A stretch of 64,000 nucleotides of DNA from Antedon mediterranea (taxonomy: Eukaryota > Echinodermata > Crinoidea > Comatulida > Antedonidae): NCBI RefSeq assembly GCF_964355755.1, contig NC_092670.1, positions 35,885,795 through 35,949,794 on the forward strand, written 5' to 3'. Positions 38,501-50,500 of the stretch are shown here, in pieces. The position numbers were made by a program, and so were the translations under genes. How positions within the stretch are numbered: the stretch's first letter is position 1; the number at the start of each line of letters is the position of its first letter. The notes under the pieces were generated by a model, which was not told where the DNA came from, did no database searches, and was given only the letters and a program-made list of their open reading frames with translations.

Positions 38501-41500
38501 ACTTAGCCTAAGTTTTAAGTTGTCCTCTTTTTTATGCTGTAGTGTTAGTATTAATCGGCCTTTTGATCTTTGTCTACTGCAAACTAGTAATTCCACCTCA
38601 AGTACATGTAAAACGCAATGTGTGCCAAAATGTTTATCCTTTTACCAATATCAAGTCGAATGACTGACGTAATATTGGCTAAAAGCAGGGAAGAGTTAAA
38701 TTAAATAAATAATTTAACTCTTCCCTGGCTAAAAGTAATGAAAATACAAATCAGGATAAACAGAATGCTACTGTTATTTATTACTAATTAATATGACTCA
38801 TCAGTACAAACAGATCCACTAATATTGTATTGGACACTCCGACAGTGTTAAGCCTACCTCGGGAATTCCTTCAAGGTCTTTGTAATCGATATAGAAAAGC
38901 CGGTTCTGGGCTATTGCTTCCGTGATCGTTAAACCGCACAACGATGGGGTTAACATATCTTCCGTTACTGCCAATCTGTAAAATAGACAAAATACTAATA
39001 AGGATGTTCTTGAAACCTTCCTAATATCACACTGAATGTTTGATGTAAATGTTCAGATATTAACAACATTTAGATGTTGCCGGTTATTCTCACAGTACTA
39101 AATCAATATCTTAAAAGGATAAAGATTAATTTGCACTGAAACAAATAAATTCAATAATACTGGGGTTCCCTTTTTGACGTATTTAGGCTTGAAATGGTTG
39201 ATTTAAAGAGAAGTTTTTTATTATTAAATTATATTATATCAATATTTATAAAGCGTCAATTCAAAGACCGAGGTACAATAGTGGTCGAAAAAATGAGTTT
39301 TGAGCAATTTTTTAAATAAGGCAACAGAAGAGCAGTGTTTAATTTGTGGGGAGAATAATAAAAGCATAACCACATCCTAATATTATATATTATCTAATAA
39401 ATCTATCGACACACCTAAAAACACATCCTGTATTTGGTATTTGTATTCACTATAATTAGGTATATAGGTCTATTAGAGCCTATGGAAAAAAAATCAACGA
39501 ACTGATCATTTTTTCTTCTATTATTTCTTTATAATGGTTATTTATTAAGAAAACCAGGCTATATAACATTAGTATAAGTAAACCCATCTTTAACTTACTT
39601 TTCTGGGATCTCTTTGCATATTTGAACTCGGTAAGGATTTGTACCGTTCATTATATTGTTACCAAAATGCTTATCAGACTCCCAGTTATCAAGACCCTTC
39701 ATAAAAAAACAAAACATTAAAGTTATAATAGAGTCATAGCGATATAGATTTCTGGATAGCGATTCTTATTTTTTTTGTACATGCGCAGATTTTAATGTTT
39801 CTTATGAAATTTATTAAATCTATCGTATCGTAAAAAATAACCATAATAACGTGTATAGTGCAGGGATTTTTTACAAAAAGTATTAATTCACACACAATCC
39901 TGGCAATATCACAGGCAGGCCCGTAGCCAGGGTTTTTTTTTGGGGTTCGGGCGAACCCCCCCTTTTGCGCGAACCCCCCTTTTACCAGCGAACCCCCCTT
40001 GAAAAACAAAGGCCCCACTTCCAAAATCGTGCAATTAATTATCAATTATAGCAGATTTTTTGGTCATTTTACTTCTATTGACTATGTTTAAATCGATCGA
40101 ATATACAGATTGTCCGATGTCAAAGTCACTGCTGAGCGTGATATCGAGAGATTGTTGAGAGATGATGGTTATAAATATGACAGAAAAATGGACTGACCAA
40201 TCGCGTGCTTCGGCCGGGCTTCGGAACGCACAAGATCACGTTCAGTTCAGTTCAATCTTTTTGGGGATTTTTATTTTTTCCTGGAAATATTTTTCATTAA
40301 ACCAAAGAATTTCACTGTTTAAACTTGAATAAAAATGGTGCTGAGTTAAATTGGTACGTGTACGTAGGCCTACCGTATATTTCGGTGTATAAGACGCACT
40401 TTTGACACGCAAATTTGACCTCTAAATGTAACCCTAATTAATTTAATTACCTACTAATACTTAAATTAATTAAAAATAGTGTAGGCCTACTACTCTGCAA
40501 TGTAGGCCTAGCTAGTTACTCACTCCTGTCTAACCACAGTGTGGTAACAAGTTTATTGAATTTTTAGTTAAGGTAAATTGTCATCCTCGACTGTATTAAT
40601 TAATATTACAGTACGCATTAGATATTCTACCCAGGCCTAGCAATACTCTCTGAACTCGCGGTTGTGTATTCTAGCAGCATGCAGCATCATCACAGCGCAA
40701 CACATTTATGGAAGAGTCCATTAATTACGGTGGTGTCACATTTTATTTACACAATAACTATTTCCCTTGATCACGATGGTTTATTTTTATTACATCTCTA
40801 TGTCAACAATCACATAATTTTATAATCATGTAGTCAATAGTTCGTATGTCAAGCGATATCTAAAAGAGTGTGTTGTTATTGTGTTAAGTAGCTTCCCCTA
40901 ATCTTATAGTGTATATGGCCAACAGTGCTGGCCACCAGGCAAGGAGCACATGGTTAGTGCTCTCTCCTCATATTGCTGTAATGCATGCATGGAAATAGGA
41001 AAGATTTTCATATAGGCCTACCCAACATGATATTCCTGGTTCATTATCAGCCCAAAAAACTGAACATCATTTGGATTGATTTTATAATGGTCATACACAC
41101 AATAAGAAGGTATATATTTAAATAATATGAAATTAAAGTTACTTAAATAGACTTAGGCTAGCCCTACCCACACAGTGCATCGTAACTGAAACAATATGGG
41201 GATTTCCCTTTTCATTGAACGTTCAGTTGAAGTAGAGACTGATTACGATGTAATAAAGGCAATCAAACAAAATTATATCATTTGATTCTAATATGTCTCA
41301 AATATCGTTATTTTATTATTAAAATACCATTGTTTTGATTGTAAAATGTTTAAATTTCGGCCTAGAAATAAGTGCGTCTTATGCATCGACTACATAAAAA
41401 ATACTAATATTTCAGTCTCCGTTATGGGTGCGTCTTATACACAGGTGCGACTTGTACACCGAAATATACGGTACTATTTGTTTTTTATGTTTATAGGATA

Positions 41501-44500
41501 AGAAATTACTTAAGGGCCTAATATAATATACTTTTTTGCAACAATAAAGCTGTATTTCATGATCAGTACTACTAACTACTAATACTGTAGGCCTACTATA
41601 TAATTTCTCTGCATAACCCAGATTTTAGTAGGTAAAAAATGTCTCTGTAAGCTTATTAAAACAACCAAAATTGCTCTGAGAGCCAAAGCTTCCAGGGCGC
41701 TTCGCCCCCTGGACCCCGACCGGGGGGCGATTTTTTTTTCGTACATAAGTTGGGGACCCCATCATGAAACGTCACAAAATAAACATGAATAATTCATCAG
41801 TTAAATTTTCTTGTTCCGTGTGCACCCAAGCGTATAGCAACAAGAAGTGATTACACAAGTGCGGTACGATTCTAGGCCTATCTCCGCTGATTTCATAATA
41901 GAATAGCGGAGTTTTGTGTGGATTGTCGAAATAATCAGCCTTTAGTTTATGGTGTTTTTAATATAGTTTATTACTAAAGAATTACGTGTTAAAATTATAG
42001 TTTCTATTGATACTATTAGGCCTAATTACTAGTCTCTAAACCCCTGTATATTCTAGTAGTAGTAGCTGTGTGGGTGTGTGTGACTTGTGTCTTTGGGCTA
42101 TGTCCAATTACTACTTATAGTCAATGGGATTTAGGCTTTTAACTCACACAAATTGCAAGAAAAGGTTTTTTTGATGAAAAGTGTTCTTTAGACCCTACTG
42201 AACACATTTATCAACGTTAGGACATTTTTCGACAACAGGAAGTAGCCTAATTTGCATAATTAAAGATGGCCGCCATTTTTAATAACGTACTCTGTATCTT
42301 GGAAACCGCTAGTCACAGATACTTAATTATGGTGTCAAAATCGTTAGAATATATGTTTTTATATTCACTTTAATGAAAAAGTTTGTCCAAAAATGAATGG
42401 AAGTGCTATTTCTAACATTATTGACCTTTGACCTTGATTTATCATATCTCAGCAACCACTAATCGGAGATATACAAATTAGGGCTTAAATTGTTCAGAAA
42501 CTACACATTTATATCTAGTCTAATGGCATGTTTTTGCAAAAAATGGCGGATTCTAACATTATTGACCTTTGACCTTGATTTATCATATCTTAGCAACCAC
42601 TAATCTGAGAGACACACAATATGGCTCAAACTGTTAAAAAACTACATATTTATATTTAGTCTAATGGCACGTTTTTGCAAAAAATGGCCGATTCTAACAT
42701 TATTGACCTTTGAACTTTGCACTACATAAAATCGCATAACTTTGAAAATATCGTACATATGAAATTATTTTTAGTGTCAAATTGTTCAGAACATACATGT
42801 TTCTATAGAGTCCAATGACACATTATGTCCAATAATGGCCTATTGTATGGTTATTAACATTTGAACTATATTTGAAAAGTCTTTAAACCCGGAATCTTCT
42901 TCATGTGGACATCCATTAGAACATGTGATTTGGCACTCTAAAATGTAAGAGTTGCAACGTTGACTTATTATGTTTAGTTTAAAGTAGGCCATGGTACATT
43001 AAATTTATAAGCATAAACTATTGCATTCATCCATAAACCGCCTACAAGTTTACACGTTTGTTTATTTTATTTCTTATCGTTTTCGCAGCTGAAGCTGATA
43101 TTCATATTAAAAGCATTAAAATTGATGGTTAAAAAATGGTACAAATTAAACCACATACATTAAACATGGTACATACACAATACATTCACGTAAAAAAAGT
43201 ACAAAAACAAGTTATAAAAGCTTAAAAACTATACACCACTAGTAGTCGTACTGTATATGGTTATTGAAATAAATAAATAAATTCCATAAGAAACTGAGGT
43301 TTTTACTGTATACGGCGAAAATATTGCAAGTGGTGGTCAGCCTAATTATGAGTCTCGATAGCCAATTAATTAAACTAAACTAAATATGTTGCATTAATAT
43401 CGATCTTTTAAAATTCCAGTTGTCAACAATGCGTCTATTAGTAGAAAATGCCTTCTTAATAAGATTATGTTTCAACCTAAAAGAATGCCCTCAAGAGTGT
43501 GATGCTATCCTCAGCAAAATACTGTATAAACTAAATAATCTTTAGAAATTTGTTTTTTTGAATATGCCATTTAATGGCAATTTAATTTGATCAAAAAATA
43601 AATTACTAACTTGAAAAAAACGTTAATAAACCTGCAAAATGGCATGGCCTATTTAAAGTATGTACAATATATCATAAAAAAAACTACATTTTTGTTGGCT
43701 CTGTTAATAGTGTCAACACCAACTTTCTCCTGAGTAAGATGTAAGACCTAATTAAAAATGTATTAATAATCCAAACCTATAATGTATGTATATATAGTCT
43801 AATATTTTTATTTTAAAGTGAATATTTTCAGTTTTTAAATTTAATTTAAATCAACTGGTTACATGCACTTTAAATTACCACCATATTCTAAACAAGTAGT
43901 GCCAAATCACATGTTCTAATGAATGCCTACATGAAGAAGATTCCGGGTTTAAAAATCCTTTTCAAATATAGTTCAAATGTTAATAACCATACAATAGGTC
44001 ATTATTGGACATAATGTGTCATTGGACTCTATAGAAACATGTATGTTTTGAATAATTTGAAACTAAAAATAATTTCATATGTACAATATTTTCAAAGTTA
44101 TGCGATTTTATGTAGTGCAAAGTTCAAAGGTCAATAATGTTAGAATCGGCCATTTTTTGCAAAAACATGCCATTAGACTAAATATAAATATGTAGTTACT
44201 GAACAGTTTGAGCCATATTGTGTGTCTCTCAGATTAGTGGTTGCTAAGATATGATAAATAAAGGTCAAAGGTTAATAAAGTTAGAATCCGCCATTTTTTG
44301 CAAAAACATGCCATTAGACTGGATATAAATGTGTAGTTTCTGAACAATTTAAGCCCTAATTTGTATATCTCCGATTAGTGGTTGCTGAGATATGAGAATT
44401 CAAGGTCAAAGGTCAATAATGTTAGAAATAGCACTTCCATTCATTTTTGGACAAACTTTTTCAATAAAGTGAATATAAAAACATATATTCTAACGATTTT

Positions 44501-47500
44501 GACACCATAATTAAGTATTTGTGACTAGCGGTTTCCAAGATACAGAGTACGTTATTAAAAATGGCGGCCATTTTTAATTATGCAAATTAGGCTACTTCCC
44601 GTTGTCGAAAAATGTCCTAACGTTGATAAATGTGCAATTTATGTGAGAAAAGGGTCATTTTTTAGCTAAATCCCATGGACTATTAGTTTAATGTTTTGCC
44701 TAGCTGTCGATTAGCCTCGACATATTTTGCATAGTGTGGACGTGTGTGTGAAGAAGAGTGCGCGAAGGCAATCACGTGAATTGACCTAGAATCCTAGGCC
44801 TATTATTGTAGAAAGAATCGTATCGCAGTTGTTGTTCCGTGTGCACCCAAGCGTTCTTGGACATAGCCCAAAGAAAGCTTAGACCCACAAGAATAAAGAA
44901 TGTGTATAATTTGTGTACTGTATTTTTTTAATTCTGCTATCAATTATCAAACAATATGCAATGTACTCAAAGGAACTTTAAAAATGCGCGTATATGAACA
45001 CATGAGATGGGAAGATTTGACCCACGAGAATAAAAAATGTATTTTTGTGTAATGTTTATTGTTTAATTTTGCTGACTTATTACTCGGATTGTGTCATACC
45101 AAAGATAGTGTAACTATCTTTGGTCATACAGTACCTAACACACACACACGTCACACACATCCACACAGCTACTACTAGAATAGACATGGGTTTAGAGACT
45201 AATAATTAGGCCTAATAGTATTAATAGAAACTATAATTTTAACACGTAATTCTTTAGTAATAAATTATATTAAAAACACCATAAACTAAAGGCCGATTAT
45301 TTCGACAATCCACACAAAACGCCGCTATTCTTCAACAGCGGAGATAGGCCTAGAATCGTACCGCACTTGTGTAATCACTTCTTGTTGCTATACGCTTGGG
45401 TGCACACGGAACAAGAGAATTTAACTGATGAATTATTCATGTTTATTTTGTGACGTTTCATGAGGGGGTCCCCAACTTATGTACGAAAAAAAAAATCGCG
45501 ACCGGGGGCCCTTGGCGGCCCGCGATTTTTTTTTTCGTACATAAGTTGGGGACCCCCTCATGAAACGTCACAAAATAAACATGAATAATTCATCAGTTAA
45601 ATTTGTTGTTCCGTGTGCACCCAAGCGTATAGCAACAAGAAGCGATTACACAACTGCGATACGATACTTTCTACAGTAGGCCTAGGTAAGTCAATTCACG
45701 CGATTGCCTTCGCGCACTCTTCTTCACACAAAATGTGTCGAGTCGAGGCTAATCGACAGCTAGGCAAGACATTAAACTAAGTAGTAATTCATTGGACATA
45801 GCCCAAAGAAAGCTTAGACCCACAAGAATAAAGAATGTGTATAATTTGTGTACTGTATTTTTTTTTTTATTCTGCTATTTTATTATCAAACAATGCATGT
45901 ACTCAAAGGAACTTTAAAAATGCGCGTATATGAACACATGAGATGGGAAGATTAGACCCACGAGAATAAAAAATGTATTTTTGTGTAATGTTTATTGTTT
46001 AATTTTGTTGACTTATTACTCGGATTGTGTCATACCTATAACACACACACACACACAGCTCTACTAGAATAGACATATGTCTAGAGACTAATAATTAGGC
46101 CTAGGCCTAATAGTATTAATAGAAACTATAATTTTAACACGTAATTCTTTAGTAAATTATATTAAAAACACTATCATAAACTAAAGGCTGATTATTTCGA
46201 CAATCCACACAAAACGCCGCTATTCTTCTATGAAACAACAACAACAGCGCGGAGATAGGCCTAGAATCGTACCGCACTTCTTGTGTAATCACTTCTTGTT
46301 GCTATACGCTTGGGTGCACACGGAACAAGAACATTTAACTAATGAATTATTCATGTTTATTTTGTGACGTTTCATGAGGGGGTCCCCAACTTATGTACGA
46401 AAAAAAAAATCGCTGGCGGCCCCCTGGCCCCCAGCCTACAGTTGCTCACTGCGCTCGCAAAATACTTGGTGTCAAGAAAACCCCCCTCTGATGCATTCTG
46501 GCTACGGGCCTGACAGGTCTAGACCCACTCGCATAAATGGTGCGAAGAATTTTCTGTGTGAAAGGGGAGTAATTATCATATTAGAACAGGAAATTGGAAA
46601 AATATACACAAACATTATAAAGTTTACATTACAAATTTATGATCGCTGTGGATAAAGGCGAATTACTTCCCTAATCGGGGTTTCAACGTAAATACAACCG
46701 ACATGTTTACTACTAAAGGATGTGTAATTGAAGTTAAAAGGAAGCGTAAACATTTATTAATAATTTCCAATTTGACCAGTTTTTAGAGGCATTTTTCCAT
46801 ATATTATCTTCTATCTTTCCATATATATGTATACATCCAACAGGACAATAACTCATTTTAAAATCGAATAACATTTGAAAATATGATCATAAAAATATTT
46901 TAAAAGTATTATAATAAATAAGCACTATAGTAAAGTTAGGTTTGCGGTATACCACGTGTTTCAAAGAGAAAAATGGTTTACCGGAAGCCAAACTTTGGTT
47001 TGATTCTACGAATAGAGTTTGGACTATACTTTTGGTTATTTAGGCTATTCATATATATATTTCGTTCTGTGTTTTATTTGTTTTCAATGTAAGGTACGAT
47101 GAAGGTCAATAAAGAATTGAATTCGTATAAATTAAAATAACATTGCGAAACAGGCACATTTGCAACAATTGAAATTCTGAAAATAATTACCAGTAGCATT
47201 GACAGACAATGTATTGTATAACAACACGTATTCATAATGTATCCATGGCACTATCATTTTCTTAGATTATGTATGCAAGTAATAATAATAATTAGGTGTC
47301 GTAATATTTTATGATGTATGCTGTATCAATACCTATGAAACTAATCGGCGTTGTGTCATAAAACCTCTTGTTATAGTCCTTGGTAGAAAATCAATGAAGA
47401 CTATTAAACAGTCCTTTTACAGGGTTAGTTATTTTTTAACGACAACTTGTATTGATATTTTTCAATAAATTATTCATGTATTACCCTTGGTACGTCGAAC

Positions 47501-50500
47501 CCGAATTTGTATAGGTCCGTGAGATGAGAAATGCTGAGGAATTCCTTTGTTGTGTGTTTAATCAGAAGGACTTGTAGCTTGAGGTTCTTCAATGTACTCT
47601 CTTTCCAATTCTATTGAAGATAGCAAAAGAATAAATAAAATGCGATACACTCATACTGGAAACAAATTTTTAGATGGGGTACAGTAATGGATCTAGTATG
47701 GAGCTGTTTAATACTGTAGCTCCATAGTTCAAGTAATCATGTTTTGAAATATAAATATCCGATATGAATATTTACGAAACGAAAGAATATTTGATACAAA
47801 AGGGAAGTAAACAATTATTATTATTATCGTAAAATGAAGTAGCTGGAGATAGTCATCTGATAGATGATTTTGAAGTTCATTATGTCAGGGCAATCTAACA
47901 ACAGGGATGCTGAGCTCCGGAGATCAAAGAGTTTATCTGTGGCTGCGACACAATTAGATCCACGCGCATTACCAGACACCGTGCGCCGCGGAGAATATGT
48001 ACATTAGTACAGTACTGTGGTATTTGTCGGAGCCAGACATAAGGTCAAAGGGCTGTTACGAGTTCCTATCTTGGCAATGCGAGCTCAGTCTCCTGTTGTG
48101 AAATTGCCTGGGTTATATTTAATTTGCTGCACTTTATTGTCCATGATAGTGAACGGTTTTACAGTCTCAATAATGAATGAAAGGCATTTTGCACTATTAA
48201 TTAGTTGTTATTTTGTATTACCGTATATCACTATAGAAAGTAGATAACTGTTTATTAAACCACAATATGAATAGGTCATAAAAAGGTATCCAGTTGTGTC
48301 ATCCTGGTTAGGAAAATTAAATGTTAACAAAGTTCGAATGTACAAGTACATTTCGTTGTTAATGTTAGATTTCCTTGGTTAACACTGTTGAGATGATGTA
48401 AATGCCATTGTTTCATTATCTCTTCAATAATTGGAAAAATGTCAAAATGCTTTAGTTTTAGGTTTCAGGTTTCATTGGATGTTCTTGGGAATTTCCCTAA
48501 TTTCGAAAGTTTTCTGTGGTCTTGCAAATGATATAGAGGATGTAACGGAAATCCATACTTACATCATATTCCGGGTGGAATTTTTCGTCCGTTGGTAACA
48601 ATTTCACCTAAAATAAAAATATAAATTTAGTATTACTTCCTTGTTCGGAGAAAGATGTGGTACAACTTCCCGCCACCACCTGAATATGCCATTAAATTTG
48701 AGATTATTTGTACAAACGCTATGTTTGGGGAAAGTGTTTGTTATTGTAGCAACCATCTTGTCATAGCAACTTCCTGCTATAAAGGGAAGGTGAACTCTTC
48801 TCTGCTGTTTATGTAACGTTTTTTTTTTTTTTGTAGTTTTCATTTCAGTTTTTATTTCAATACTCTTAAGGTCAACTCAGACAGCGTCGTACGTATAATT
48901 ATAACGAGGTCCGACGAGTCTTCTCGTCGTCGGGAGGAAATTAAACATGTTTTAAGTTCTCGCGCGCGACGACCTAAAAACTACGCCTGGCGCAAACTCA
49001 AGACGAATCGTCCCTTCGGGATTCAACTCAGCAGCGCCGACGAGTCAAGGCGTTTCGTCGGGCTTAATCGCGCGACGTTGTCTGAGTTGACCTTTAGACA
49101 ACCCAATAGGCTTACAAATAGGCCTAAAATAAATGTAAATAATACCTAAACTCAATAAAAATGAATTTCAAACCTGTCTCGGTATTCCCGGTTCATCGGT
49201 AGAAAATTGGTATAACTGTCTCTTTTTGGATAACTCTTTTTCACGTTGCTCTTTTTCTTTAGAATGTTGTGGAATGCAACAGTCATTTCGTTGAAATCTG
49301 TAATCAATACAAACATAGGCCTGTAATGTTAACACATTTAAAAGCTGGTTTCCACTAGACAAATCTTACATTCCTGAAATGAATGCGATACTTTTTTTTC
49401 GCATAAAAAAATAAATGGAAATATGAATAAAGATACGCTTCAACGCGTAGTGGAAAACAAGCTTTAGGAATCAGATATTGTTTTTAATATTATGTGTTAC
49501 AGAAACAAAATAATACGACAAAGGATTGGAAAAATATGATTGATTTATTATCTAATATATATACAGCAATCGTATTAATATATTAACCTTAACCCAATTA
49601 AAATACCGCAATAAGTGTTATCGTATTAAACCATCCGATTTAGTGGATTAAGAACTGTACTTTTATTGTTGTTATTTATAAGCTAGTTTGGTTTTCTTCC
49701 AGATTCGGTTGGAATAAAGCGTTTATTATGACTTGCTATATTAGGCCTATGATATACCTACTTTTAACTTGCTTGGCCAACGCCTGCTCGAATGATCCGT
49801 CGCGTGTGTGATTAAAAATTAAGCTTTAGAGTACGTAGGCCTACTTGCGCTGCGCCCTACACAGTGAAATAACAAACATTTTGTCCCGGGACATTGGGTA
49901 CAATAAACGAAAGGAATTAGTTAGTTGGGGGCGCCATTCGGGAGATTTCTAATTTTGTCGACAAAATACAATTTTTGTCGACAAAATACAATTTTTGTCG
50001 ACAAAATACAATTTTTGTCGACAAAATTAGTGATGTCCCGAACGGCGCCCCGTAATTAGTAACATGATCTACAAAATATGTATGCTACGTACTGTGTTCA
50101 TTGAATTTGAACAATATAGAATTAAAATACCCGAATCTCAGAGCATTTTGTCTCCTGACAATTTATATTTTTAGAGCGACTTAGCCGATATAGGCCTATA
50201 TTAATTATTCCCCCATCAATTGCTTCATTCAAAGCTAGATATTGATTTCATTTTTGTTTCCATAAAACTAAAAAAATGTTTTCTGATTTTATTCAAGACA
50301 GACCACAATGCAAAACAGGTTTTTTTTTACCTGATTGTGTAATCCTGTATAAAGATGTTTTAACATCTAAAAATAAATAAATATATATACTCATGATATT
50401 AATCACGGCTATTTTACTACATTTACTATAGTAGCTGAAGTGCAATCAACTATTGTCAGGGTTTAACATTCGGTTGGGTCTCATCTCGAGGGCCTACACA

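Larger units (their letters stand above)
39916..46512. mobile_element. 6.6 kb composite transposon, CAGGCCCGTAGCC ends
   Basis: The left end CAGGCCCGTAGCCAG and the right end CTGGCTACGGGCCTG are inverted, and ACAGG flanks both (39911-39915 and 46513-46517). The interior is largely other transposons (40373, 41727, 45522), so the original element was much smaller. No transposase frame is seen. The superfamily is not clear from ends and a 5 bp duplication alone. It lies in intron 4 of lipoxygenase E. Confidence 0.75.

Noticed and set aside
39734-40045. Open frame of 103 codons on the minus strand
   Set aside because: It crosses the end of the composite transposon and reads its G/C-rich repeats (KGGF units). 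It is not a gene.
46374-46655. Open frame of 93 codons on the plus strand
   Set aside because: It runs across the terminal repeats of two transposons into flanking DNA.
49928-50051. CRISPR-like array
   Set aside because: Equal units with no unique spacers, each unit palindromic, enclosed by inverted ends in a eukaryotic intron. It is a foldback element.
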